Shown: in pieces, positions 1 through 5,386 of the stretch
Numbering within the stretch: position 1 is the stretch's first letter
How the letters are laid out: each line of letters begins with the position of its first letter
The notes under the pieces: generated by a model
What the model was told of the DNA's origin: nothing
Seen by the model: only the letters and a program-made list of their open reading frames with translations
The model's database searches: none
Program-made: the position numbers and the translations under genes
Source: Nitriliruptoraceae bacterium
GTDB taxonomy: Bacteria; Actinomycetota; Nitriliruptoria; Nitriliruptorales; Nitriliruptoraceae
Length of the DNA stretch: 5,487 bases
Assembly (NCBI GenBank): GCA_007121975.1
Contig: SKJO01000397.1
Coordinates: 1 to 5,487, forward strand
Direction: 5' to 3'

Positions 1-1
1 C

Positions 2-427
2 CTGGTGCTGGTCCTGGTTCTGGCCCCGCTCGCCGCCGGGTGCGGACAGATCGGTGCCTCCACCACCCGCATCGACGCCGCCGAGGCCGAGGTCGACGCC
101 CTGATCGACGAGTTGGTGGCCGAGCTGGACGTCGAGGTGGTCGACGATCGACCCTTCGGCGTCCGGGAGCGCTGCGAGCAGGCGGGGCTCGGGCCCGGGC
201 TCTCCAACACCCGGTCGCTGCGTACGACGATGTCGGCGGCCGACGACGCGGTGCAGCGCGTGTCGGCGGTGCTGACCGGGGCGGGGTACGGCATCGACCG
301 CGGGGACCGTGGCGAGGGGGTGTTCGCGCGTCGCGACGGCATCCGGATCGCGGTGCTGTTCGACCCGCCCCGGGATCGCACCGAGATCGACGCCAACACC
401 GGCTGCCGTCCCGCGCCGGCGGGCTGA
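2..427 (+). CDS. Small secreted lipoprotein, 5' end outside window
   Basis: The frame is open to the left edge, so the gene is probably cut by the window. A GTG at position 5 would give 140 residues, but it leaves only 12 residues before the lipid-attachment cysteine and no positively charged n-region, so the true start is likely upstream. Numbering from that GTG, a hydrophobic stretch ends in LAAGC, which fits a lipobox with Cys13 as the lipidated residue; the mature protein would be anchored to the outer face of the membrane. The mature part begins with an acidic, helix-prone segment (about 24-48). Two further cysteines, Cys57 and Cys134, could form a disulfide. I do not recognise a family; small lipoproteins of this kind are common and mostly uncharacterised in actinobacteria. 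Nothing in the neighbouring convergent genes suggests a function. The gene ends at a TGA (425-427). Confidence 0.7.
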   Translation: MVLVLVLAPLAAGCGQIGASTTRIDAAEAEVDALIDELVAELDVEVVDDRPFGVRERCEQAGLGPGLSNTRSLRTTMSAADDAVQRVSAVLTGAGYGIDRGDRGEGVFARRDGIRIAVLFDPPRDRTEIDANTGCRPAPAG

Positions 428-460
428 CCCGGCCGTGCCCGGCCCACGCCCCGGGCGCCA

Positions 461-476
461 AGGGCTCTGACGCCCT
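461..476 (+). terminator. Weak terminator-like hairpin after lipoprotein gene
   Basis: AGGGC (461-465) pairs with GCCCT (472-476) around a 6-base loop, 33 bases after the lipoprotein stop. No T-tract follows, so intrinsic termination is uncertain. In such GC-rich sequence a 5-bp stem may arise by chance. Confidence 0.25.
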
Positions 477-559
477 GCCGCGGCAGCGGCCATGTGCGGC
501 GATCGCCTGCACCTGCGCGCTCAGCGATGTTCGCCCGGAGTGACGGGGCCCGCCCAGCG

Positions 560-609
560 ATGCGGCGTACCTAGCCGGTCATGGCTGTCCGGTTGCGTAC
601 GCCGCATCC
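560..609. repeat. Palindromic repeat copy 1 (REP/REPIN-like)
   Basis: The outer arms are GATGCGGCGTAC (559-570) and GTACGCCGCATC (597-608), a perfect 12-bp inverted repeat. Inside, after a C/C mismatch (571/596), 572-578 pairs with 589-595 around the 10-base loop TCATGGCTGT (579-588). In plus-strand RNA this inner helix needs two G-U wobbles (572 with 595, and 574 with 593). The sequence matches copy 2 at 48 of 50 positions, offset by 63 bp. It is too short to encode anything and has no transposase nearby. It could be a REPIN-like non-autonomous element, a bidirectional terminator or a protein-binding site. Confidence 0.85.
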
Positions 610-622
610 CCCACCCTGGACC

Positions 623-672
623 ATGCGGCGTACCCAACCGGTCATGGCTGTCCGGTTGCGTACGCCGCATCC
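623..672. repeat. Palindromic repeat copy 2 (REP/REPIN-like)
   Basis: The outer arms 623-633 and 660-670 form a perfect 11-bp inverted repeat (ATGCGGCGTAC with GTACGCCGCAT). A single C/C mismatch (634/659) is followed by a perfect inner 7-bp helix, CAACCGG (635-641) with CCGGTTG (652-658), and the same 10-base loop TCATGGCTGT (642-651). It differs from copy 1 only at 635 (C instead of T) and 637 (A instead of G). A 13-bp spacer (610-622) separates the copies. Two tandem copies so similar imply recent duplication or active maintenance. Confidence 0.85.
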
Positions 673-694
673 GTGGGCACGGCGTGGCCCGCCC

Positions 695-720
695 CCGACG
701 GCACGCGTAGCGCGCGTCGG
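695..720 (-). terminator. GC-rich hairpin downstream of deformylase gene
   Basis: CCGACG (695-700) pairs with CGTCGG (715-720). Inside, CGCG (704-707) pairs with CGCG (711-714) around a TAG triloop, leaving a 3-base bulge (701-703). Read on the minus strand it begins 62 bases past the deformylase stop, a reasonable terminator position for that transcript. No U-tract follows, so the assignment rests on hairpin shape and place only. Confidence 0.35.
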
Positions 721-781
721 TTCCGCAGCAACGCACAGAGGGACGTCCGCGGCGGCGCGCCACGACAGCACGGCACGCGGC

Positions 782-1309
782 CTACTTCAGGTGCCGGCCG
801 CGCTCGGCGTAGCGCTTGCGACGGAACACGTCGGTGCGCGCCGAAGCGACGCGATCGAGCACGAGCAGGCCATCGAGATGGTCGAGCTCGTGCTGGAAGG
901 CGCGGGCCTCGAAGCCCTCGGCCTCGATGACGCGCACCTGATCGTCGGGGGTCGTTCCCCGCACCACCACGGAGGTCGCCCGCCGCACGTCGCAGGTGTA
1001 GTCGGGGACCGACATGCAGCCCTCGCGCTTGATCTCGGAACCCTCGGCCAGCACCAGCTCCGGATCGAACAGCACCACCAGCCCGTGGTTGCCGGGCGGG
1101 GGCTTCTTCATCACCGAGACGTCGAGGCAGAACGCCCGGGACGCCACTCCCAACTGGGGGGCGGCCAGGCCGATGCAGCCCGGCGAGTCGTACATCGTGT
1201 CGACGAGGTCGGTCGCCAGCTGGCGCTCGCGTGCTCCGATGGAGCCCACGGGACCGGCCAGGCCCTTGAGCACCCGTGCCGGGTAGGTGACGACGCGCTT
1301 GACGCTCAC
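782..1309 (-). CDS. def: Peptide deformylase
   Basis: The product removes the formyl group from the N-terminal formyl-methionine of new proteins in the cytoplasm, using a bound metal ion (Fe2+ or Zn2+ in the family). All three family motifs are present in the 175 residues. Motif 1 is CIGLAAPQ (45-52), ending in the conserved Gln52. Motif 2 is EGCMS (96-100), with metal ligand Cys98. Motif 3 is HELDH (140-144), with ligands His140 and His144 and catalytic Glu141. Motif 1 usually begins with Gly; here it is Cys45, a modest variation. The length is normal for a bacterial deformylase. The GTG start is chosen because it directly follows the TAG stop of the ACT gene, with a GGAG nine bases upstream inside that gene, implying translational coupling. 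The usual partner fmt (methionyl-tRNA formyltransferase) is not in the window. Whether this is the main or a second deformylase cannot be told here. Confidence 0.95.
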   Translation of the reverse strand: MSVKRVVTYPARVLKGLAGPVGSIGARERQLATDLVDTMYDSPGCIGLAAPQLGVASRAFCLDVSVMKKPPPGNHGLVVLFDPELVLAEGSEIKREGCMSVPDYTCDVRRATSVVVRGTTPDDQVRVIEAEGFEARAFQHELDHLDGLLVLDRVASARTDVFRRKRYAERGRHLK

Positions 1310-1822
1310 CTAGTAGGTCTCCGCTTCGATGGTGCGCAGTGTGTGGTCGACCCCGAGCCCCGCGCACACCTCGGACAGCCGATCGGCGAGCTGCGGCTCG
1401 TCGGCAGCCACCACCTCGATGACCATCGCGTAGACCGGATCCTCGGTGCCGATGACCTGGGTCTCGAGATCGGTGATGTTGGCCCCGAGCTCGGCGATCG
1501 CTCCGGTGACGCCGGCCACGATCCCGGGCCGGTCCGCGCCGTAGACGCTGAGCAGGTGGGTGGGCTCGACCCGGGAGCGGATGCCCGAGGCGGGGCTGAC
1601 CGAGATCGTCAGCCCGAGGTCGGTGGTCGCCTCCTCCAGCGCCGCGCGCAGTGCGGCCGGGTCGTCCTCGGTCTCGACCAGCAGCACGATCGCGAAGTGG
1701 CCGCCGAGGATCGTCATCGCCGAATCCTCGAGGTTGCCTCCGCGGTCGTGCAGGACGCGGGTGACGGTGGCGACGATCCCGGGACGGTCGGCGCCGACGG
1801 CGGTGACGGCGAGGTCGGGCAC
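1310..1822 (-). CDS. Double ACT-domain protein, GcvR-like
   Basis: This 170-residue protein consists of two ACT domains in tandem, roughly residues 3-76 and 88-166. Each opens with the same GADRPGIVA motif (10-18 and 95-103), and each has a Gly-x-Asn turn (GGN at 28-30, GAN at 113-115) typical of the ligand site between strand 1 and helix 1. ACT domains usually bind amino acids and act as allosteric or regulatory modules. Standalone double-ACT proteins are generally annotated as GcvR-like, after the accessory repressor of the glycine cleavage system. There is no DNA-binding or catalytic domain, so the protein would act on a partner. The ligand and partner are unknown, and no glycine cleavage gene is in view. 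The GTG start has a full AAGGAGG five bases upstream. Its TAG stop abuts the deformylase GTG, so the two genes form a tight pair. Confidence 0.88.
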   Translation of the reverse strand: MPDLAVTAVGADRPGIVATVTRVLHDRGGNLEDSAMTILGGHFAIVLLVETEDDPAALRAALEEATTDLGLTISVSPASGIRSRVEPTHLLSVYGADRPGIVAGVTGAIAELGANITDLETQVIGTEDPVYAMVIEVVAADEPQLADRLSEVCAGLGVDHTLRTIEAETY

Positions 1823-1827
1823 AGCAG

Positions 1828-1834
1828 CCTCCTT
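1828..1834 (-). promoter_or_regulatory. Strong ribosome binding site of the ACT gene
   Basis: The minus strand reads AAGGAGG here, a full anti-16S match, five bases before the GTG at 1822-1820. It fixes the start of the ACT-domain gene and suggests good translation of the ACT-deformylase pair. Confidence 0.85.
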
Positions 1835-1847
1835 GGCGACGGTCGGC

Positions 1848-1853
1848 AGGCTA
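1848..1853 (-). promoter_or_regulatory. Possible -10 box (TAGCCT) for ACT-def
   Basis: The minus strand reads TAGCCT, matching the loose actinobacterial -10 form TANNNT. It lies just after the crotonase hairpin and about 26 bases before the ACT start codon. No convincing -35 box is visible. If real, the ACT-deformylase pair has its own promoter. Confidence 0.25.
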
Positions 1854-1870
1854 CTGCCCGGACCGGGCAG
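1854..1870 (-). terminator. Hairpin directly after crotonase stop
   Basis: CTGCCCG (1854-1860) pairs perfectly with CGGGCAG (1864-1870) around a 3-base loop, a compact 7-bp GC-rich stem starting three bases after the crotonase TAG. In minus-strand RNA it is followed by UAGCCU rather than a U-run. Its position fits termination or attenuation between the crotonase gene and the ACT-deformylase pair. Confidence 0.45.
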
Positions 1871-1873
1871 GCC

Positions 1874-2653
1874 CTAGGTGTCGGCACCGCCGGCCAGCCG
1901 GCGGCCGCGCTCGATGACCGCCGAGCGGCGGGCGGCCACCGCCGCCGGGTCCACGGCGACGGCGCGTCCGATCCGCCGTTCCTCGGCCAGCGCCTCGGCC
2001 AGGGGCAGGCCGTCGAGCGCCCGGGAGGTGGACATGACGCTACGCAGCACCTCGGCGTCGGTGCCGGCGATCGCCTCGCCGACGGCCACGGCGGCGTCGT
2101 GCAGCTGCGCATGGGGGACGACCTGGTTGACCAGGCCCATGGCCCGCGCCTCGTCGGCCGGGACGAAGCGGCCGGTCAGCGACATGCCCAGGGCCTCGCG
2201 CCGGCCGACCTGACGCGGCAGCAGGACGGTCATCCCGCCGGAGGGCACGATGCCGACGCGTGCGTGGGTGTCGGCGAAGGTGGCCCGCTCCGAGGCGATC
2301 GCCAGGTCGCAGCACAGCACCAGCTCGAGCCCGCCGGTCACCGCCGGGCCGTTGACCGCGGCGATGGTGGGGGTGCCCAGCTCCTGCAGGGTGCGCCACG
2401 GGTCGGCGTCGAGCTGCTCGACGCGCTCGAGGACGAGCTCGCCGGCGCTGACCGATCCGAGGTCCAGGCCGGCGCAGAAGGCGGGGTCGGCGCCGGTGAG
2501 GACCACCGCACGGACCTCGGCGTCGTCGTCGGCGGCGCGCAGCGCGGCGACCAGGGCCTGCATCGTGGCCAGGTCCAGTGCGTTGCGCCGATCGGGCGCA
2601 TCGAGTCGCAGGAGCGTGGTCGTGCCCAGGTGCTCGACGGTCAGGCGGGACAT
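1874..2653 (-). CDS. Enoyl-CoA hydratase/isomerase (crotonase) family protein
   Basis: This 259-residue protein has the full crotonase fold length. Family members bind acyl-CoA thioesters and stabilise an enolate with two backbone amides. Visible landmarks are RRNAL (22-26), the first oxyanion-hole loop FCAGLDL (59-65), and NGPAVTGGLE (101-110) with the second oxyanion Gly (Gly107). Further on are FADTHARVGIVP (126-137) and LTGRFVPADEARAMGLV (159-175). By motif alignment to rat mitochondrial enoyl-CoA hydratase, the Glu144 equivalent is kept as Glu110. The Glu164 equivalent, normally in a Pro-Glu pair, is His130. The spacing of 20 residues agrees with this alignment. Classical hydratase chemistry is therefore doubtful. 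The protein could be a different crotonase activity or a CoA-ligand binder; the substrate is unknown. The ATG start has GGAG six bases upstream. The CDF gene lies 72 bp upstream on the same strand. Confidence 0.9.
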   Translation of the reverse strand: MSRLTVEHLGTTTLLRLDAPDRRNALDLATMQALVAALRAADDDAEVRAVVLTGADPAFCAGLDLGSVSAGELVLERVEQLDADPWRTLQELGTPTIAAVNGPAVTGGLELVLCCDLAIASERATFADTHARVGIVPSGGMTVLLPRQVGRREALGMSLTGRFVPADEARAMGLVNQVVPHAQLHDAAVAVGEAIAGTDAEVLRSVMSTSRALDGLPLAEALAEERRIGRAVAVDPAAVAARRSAVIERGRRLAGGADT

Positions 2654-2725
2654 GGATGGCTCCGGGGTCGGGGGTGAGGCGGGGTACGGGCTGGCGGCAT
2701 GGTCATCGCGGGCGGACCGTAGCGC

Positions 2726-3679
2726 TCAGCGGGTCCAGCGCTCGTCAGCCGTGAAGCTGACCGTGACGAGCAGGTCGTGGGGCAGGGCGTCGAAGCGATC
2801 GGCCAGCTCGGCGCGCACCCCGTCGAAGCCCTCCAGGCCGTCCACGTCCGTGGCGTCGCCCGCCAGCAGCACGATGGTGACGTCGTAGCGCTCCCCGAAG
2901 CTCGCAACCCGGCAGCTCGAGCCGGCGAAGCCGTGCCGGGCGGCGACCTCGTCGACCACGGCCGCCAGCTGCTGCTGCACCTCGAGGTCCGGGGCGGCGG
3001 CCAGCGCCCCGCGCAGTCCCGTGCGGATCAGGCGCACCGGCAGGGCCAGGAACAGCGCCGAGAGCACCGCCACCATCAGCGGATCGACGTAGGCCGCGAG
3101 GTCGCCGCGGCCGCGGGCCTCGAGCAGCAACGCCCCCAGGAACCCCACCAGCACGGCGGCGCTCAGCGCGGTGTCGAGCAGCCACTGGGAGACCTCGGCG
3201 CCCAGCAGCTCGGAGTGCGCCCTGCGGTTGCCGCGCCGCAGCAGCAGGGCCACCCCGGCACAGCCGAGGGTGGCGAGCGCGGCGTAGAGGGCCGCGGCAC
3301 CCACCGCGACCTCCCGGCCCCCGGCCAGCAGATCCAGGATCGCGCCGGCCAGGGCGTAGATGGACAGTGCGCCGATCGCGATCCCCTTGACCACGATGAC
3401 CAGCGAGCCCATCGCATCCCGGCCGTAGGGGTAGTCGGCGTCCGGCCCCCGCTGGACCGCGCGGTAGGCCGCCAGCGACAGGGCCGACAGCCCCACGCTG
3501 ATGCTCGAGTACATCCCGTCGAACAGGATCATCTTGGAGCCGGCCAGCATCCCCCAGCCGATCGCCACCAGCGCGAAGGCCCCGGCGCCGAGCACCGACC
3601 AGCGCAGCAGCCGGTCGGTGTCCATGGCGGTGGGGGCAGCATGCCCGGCGGGGCGGTCGGCCGTGCGCTCGGTGGTCAA
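2726..3679 (-). CDS. Cation diffusion facilitator (CDF) family transporter
   Basis: This is an integral membrane protein of 317 residues from the TTG start. It has about six membrane segments (roughly 27-47, 50-72, 92-118, 124-147, 160-186, 196-219), followed by a soluble C-terminal domain (about 230-310) like the ferredoxin-like domain of CDF proteins. CDF proteins export divalent metals (Zn, Co, Cd, Mn, Fe) by proton exchange. Landmarks are LFDGMYSSIS in segment 2 (52-61), YPYGRD (83-88), AEVSQWLLD in segment 5 (161-169) and YVDP (197-200) before segment 6. Aligned by motif to the E. coli zinc transporter YiiP, the four site-A ligands Asp45/Asp49/His153/Asp157 become Asp54/Ser58/Gln165/Asp169. 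Only two acidic residues remain, so it is a divergent member and its substrate is uncertain. The TTG start is preferred because AGGAG lies eight bases upstream. An in-frame ATG at 3625-3623 (299 residues) has no such site. Confidence 0.85.
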   Translation of the reverse strand: MTTERTADRPAGHAAPTAMDTDRLLRWSVLGAGAFALVAIGWGMLAGSKMILFDGMYSSISVGLSALSLAAYRAVQRGPDADYPYGRDAMGSLVIVVKGIAIGALSIYALAGAILDLLAGGREVAVGAAALYAALATLGCAGVALLLRRGNRRAHSELLGAEVSQWLLDTALSAAVLVGFLGALLLEARGRGDLAAYVDPLMVAVLSALFLALPVRLIRTGLRGALAAAPDLEVQQQLAAVVDEVAARHGFAGSSCRVASFGERYDVTIVLLAGDATDVDGLEGFDGVRAELADRFDALPHDLLVTVSFTADERWTR

Positions 3680-3768
3680 CAGGGTGGCTCCTGGATCGCG
3701 TCGGATCGTAGGCCGGCGCGGTAGCGTGCCCGTCCCGATGCGGCCGCCGGTCGTCTGCCGCCCCGGCC
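3680..3768. promoter_or_regulatory. Divergent promoter region, CDF and nuclease genes
   Basis: This 89-bp region must hold promoters for both directions. Possible -10 boxes of the TANNNT type are TACGAT on the minus strand (3710-3705), about 25 bases before the CDF TTG, and TAGCGT on the plus strand (3722-3727). No good -35 boxes are visible. The hexamer assignments are tentative; the divergent arrangement itself is clear. Confidence 0.45.
3688..3692 (-). promoter_or_regulatory. Ribosome binding site supporting TTG start of CDF gene
   Basis: The minus strand reads AGGAG here, eight bases before TTG at 3679-3677. The alternative ATG 54 bases further in has a C-rich upstream stretch and no purine-rich site, so this element decides the start. 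Confidence 0.65.
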
Positions 3769-4410
3769 GTGCTCGAGGAGCCGCTGCTGAGCTCGCCGCC
3801 CGGATCGCCACTCACCGTCCGGCCCCGGCCGGGGACCGGGCCACGGCTGCTCGCGCTGCTGGCGCTGGTCGGCCTGGTGGCCGCCACGGCGCTCGTCGGG
3901 CTGCGCGCGGCCTCGGTGCTCGCAGGCCCGGGGTCGCAACCGGACGGAATCGAGCCGCCGCCGGGCGTTCCCGCCGACGCCGAGGTGGCGCTCGTCGATC
4001 GGATCGTCGACGGGGACACGCTGCGGGTGGTGGCCGCGCCGGGCACGCAGGACCCGGGGGGCAGCATGCGCGTGCGGCTGCTCAACATCGACGCCCCCGA
4101 GCTCGCCCGCGACGGACGGCCCGAGGAGTGCCTGGCGCGGGAGGCGACCCAGCTGCTGGCGTCGTGGCTCGCACCCGGCGACCGGGTCTGGCTCGCCGCC
4201 GACCTCGAGGACCGCGACCACTACGACCGCCTGCTGCGTGCGGCGTGGACTGACGACGGCTGGTTCGTCAACGAGCACCTCGCCAGGGCCGGCCTGGCCG
4301 AAGCCCTGCTCGTCGCCCCCAACGACCGGTTCCACGCCGAGGTGGTGGCCGCCGAGCGCGCGGCGCGTGACGACGCGCTCGGGATCTGGGGGGCGGCCTG
4401 CGCCGGGTGA
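3769..4410 (+). CDS. Membrane-anchored staphylococcal-nuclease-like protein
   Basis: This 213-residue protein has one N-terminal membrane segment (about 26-50), then a Pro/Gly-rich linker (53-69) and an SNase-like domain (about 71-210). The nuclease domain would lie outside the membrane as a Ca2+-dependent phosphodiesterase cutting DNA or RNA. The catalytic set of staphylococcal nuclease is recognisable. DGDT (81-84) holds the Asp21 equivalent (Asp83). RLLNIDAPE (103-111) holds Arg103, Asp108 and Glu111, matching Arg35, Asp40 and Glu43 with identical spacing. HYDRLL (151-156) supplies Arg154 for Arg87. Cys121 and Cys211 could form a disulfide, consistent with export. The start is uncertain. 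The GTG at 3769 is the first normal start after an in-frame TAG at 3709-3711, but it lacks a ribosome site, and GAGGAG (3775-3780) lies just inside. The gene ends convergently with the FluC pair. Confidence 0.88.
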   Translation: MLEEPLLSSPPGSPLTVRPRPGTGPRLLALLALVGLVAATALVGLRAASVLAGPGSQPDGIEPPPGVPADAEVALVDRIVDGDTLRVVAAPGTQDPGGSMRVRLLNIDAPELARDGRPEECLAREATQLLASWLAPGDRVWLAADLEDRDHYDRLLRAAWTDDGWFVNEHLARAGLAEALLVAPNDRFHAEVVAAERAARDDALGIWGAACAG

Positions 4411-4441
4411 GCCCCCGCGTGACCGGGCACGGTCGGCTCAC
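4407..4441. terminator. Nested hairpin shared by two convergent genes
   Basis: GTGAGCC (4407-4413) pairs with GGCTCAC (4435-4441). Inside, GACCG (4421-4425) pairs with CGGTC (4430-4434) around the loop GGCA. The inner stem abuts the outer arm on the right side, and a 7-base bulge (4414-4420) lies on the left. The outer arms contain the TGA stops of both the nuclease gene (4408-4410) and the FluC gene (4440-4438). The 27-bp gap between the genes leaves room for little else, so this is a likely bidirectional terminator, though without a T-tract on either side. Confidence 0.55.
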
Positions 4442-4809
4442 GCCACGCCGACCACCAGCCACCAGCCCAGGCCGGCCGCGGCCAGCGCCGCCAGCGACTC
4501 GGCCAGCAGGTGGGCGATCGCGGCGGCGCTCCCGGCGCGCTCGCGCAACTGGAGGGTCTCGACCATCGCGGTGGAGAAGGTCGTGTACGCACCGAGGAAG
4601 CCGCCGGCCACCACCCGTCCGAGCGCTGCCGGCAGCAGCGCCTCGGTCACCAGCCCCGTGACCACGCCGGCCGCCAGCGCCCCACTGACGTTGACCAGCA
4701 CCGTTCCCCAGGGCAGACGCGTGCCCAGCCGCTGCATGGCCGTCTGGGAGATCAGGAAGCGGGCCACCGCCCCCAGCGCGCCCGCCGCCGCGATCGCCAG
4801 CCAGCTCAT
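4438..4809 (-). CDS. crcB: Fluoride channel subunit FluC/CrcB (second of pair)
   Basis: This is a small membrane protein of 123 residues with four hydrophobic segments. FluC proteins form dual-topology dimers that let fluoride leave the cell. Family motifs are GALGAVARF (10-18) in segment 1, PWGTVLVNVSGALAAG (33-48) with the conserved pore Asn40, and GGFLGAYTTFSTAMVE (69-84) around the central sodium-site break in segment 3. In the usual TTFSTF motif, the first Phe is kept (Phe78) and the second is Ala81. The ATG start overlaps the stop of the upstream FluC gene as ATGA, so translation is coupled. A longer frame starting near 4941 would run through the overlapping gene and add an implausible Arg-rich extension. 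Two adjacent FluC genes usually encode a heterodimer. Confidence 0.93.
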   Translation of the reverse strand: MSWLAIAAAGALGAVARFLISQTAMQRLGTRLPWGTVLVNVSGALAAGVVTGLVTEALLPAALGRVVAGGFLGAYTTFSTAMVETLQLRERAGSAAAIAHLLAESLAALAAAGLGWWLVVGVA

Positions 4810-5357
4810 GGGTCGCCGCCGGGATCTGCTGAGCGCGCCCCCGCAGCCTGCGGGGTCAGGCGGCGGCCGAGCGACATCCCCGCAGCGGCGGCCAGCAGCC
4901 CGCCGACCAGCGTCACCGCGAGGTAGCCGCCGGCGAGCCAACGGGCTCCGACCTCGAGGAGCACGACGAGTTCCACCGAGTGGGTGCTGTAGGTCGTGAA
5001 GGAGCCCAGCACGCCGGTGCCCACCAGCAGCCGTACGGTGGAGTCGGCGACCGACCGACGCCCGAGCACGGTCAGCAGCACCGCGAGCAGGAACGCCCCG
5101 GTCAGGTTCTCGAGGAGGGTCACCACGGGCAGCTCACCCGGGCTCAACGGCCGTGCTTCGGCCAGGGCCACCCGTGCCACGGCACCCACGGCGCCGCCAA
5201 CGGCGACGAGCGCGACGTGGCGGGGACGGGCGGGGAGCACCGGCACCTCGGCTCCGGGATCGCGGCGGGAAGCGGCAGCACGGGGCAGCACGGGCTCGAC
5301 CCTACCGCCGAGCTCGGGGCGCCTCCCGGACTTGACGTCGGCGGCCGGGTTCGTCAT
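4806..5357 (-). CDS. crcB: Fluoride channel subunit FluC/CrcB (first of pair)
   Basis: This is the partner of the following FluC gene, with which it overlaps by four bases. From the ATG at 5357 it has 183 residues, longer than the usual ~125 because of a soluble Arg/Pro-rich N-terminal tail (about 1-45) and a short C-terminal tail. The four-helix core (about 47-167) shows GGAVGAVAR (54-62), TLLENLTGAF (80-89) with pore Asn84, and GVLGSFTTYSTHSVE (115-129). The Phe-box positions that read TTFSTF in homodimeric FluC are Tyr123 and His126 here, and Glu83 precedes the pore Asn, where a hydrophobic residue is common. These differences fit a specialised heterodimer subunit. A TTG at 5372-5370 could add five residues. 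Neither start has a well-spaced ribosome site; AAGG directly abuts the ATG, so a leaderless or weak start is possible. I see no fluoride riboswitch upstream; the M-box there is on the opposite strand. Confidence 0.88.
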   Translation of the reverse strand: MTNPAADVKSGRRPELGGRVEPVLPRAAASRRDPGAEVPVLPARPRHVALVAVGGAVGAVARVALAEARPLSPGELPVVTLLENLTGAFLLAVLLTVLGRRSVADSTVRLLVGTGVLGSFTTYSTHSVELVVLLEVGARWLAGGYLAVTLVGGLLAAAAGMSLGRRLTPQAAGARSADPGGDP

Positions 5358-5386
5358 CCTTCGCGCCGACAACCAAGGCAGGATCC

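Larger units (their letters stand above)
428..781. other. Convergent intergenic region with palindromic repeats
   Basis: This 354-bp stretch lies between the 3' ends of the lipoprotein gene (+) and the deformylase gene (-). I see no convincing gene in it. Open frames that cross it are GC-driven and partly translate the repeats below. It holds a small hairpin at 461-476, a perfect 12-bp palindrome CTGCCGCGGCAG at 475-486, two near-identical ~50-bp palindromic repeats (560-609 and 623-672) and a GC-rich hairpin at 695-720. A convergent position is typical for transcription termination and for REP-type repeats. Confidence 0.75.

Noticed and set aside
559..672. CRISPR array
   Set aside because: There are only two repeat units, each a long palindrome with a 13-bp spacer. 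There are no cas genes and no spacer-sized unique inserts.
521..763. Minus-strand open frame containing a repeated peptide block
   Set aside because: The peptide repeat is simply the translation of the two DNA palindromes; there is no ribosome site or recognisable domain.
581..2677. A 698-codon open frame on the plus strand
   Set aside because: It runs antisense to deformylase, the ACT gene and the crotonase gene, all of which have clear motifs. Its product is a compositionally biased Gly/Ala/Arg/His-rich string with no recognisable domain. Long antisense frames are expected at this GC content.
2714..2742. Competing short inverted repeats at the CDF 3' end (GGACC/GGTCC and AGCGCT/AGCGCT)
   Set aside because: The stems are short, overlap each other and the CDF stop codon, and have no T-tract. 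They are indistinguishable from chance at this base composition.
2777..3724. A 315-codon plus-strand frame opposite the CDF gene
   Set aside because: The low-complexity Gln/Gly/Arg/His-rich translation is a mirror of the CDF coding frame and has no domain signature.
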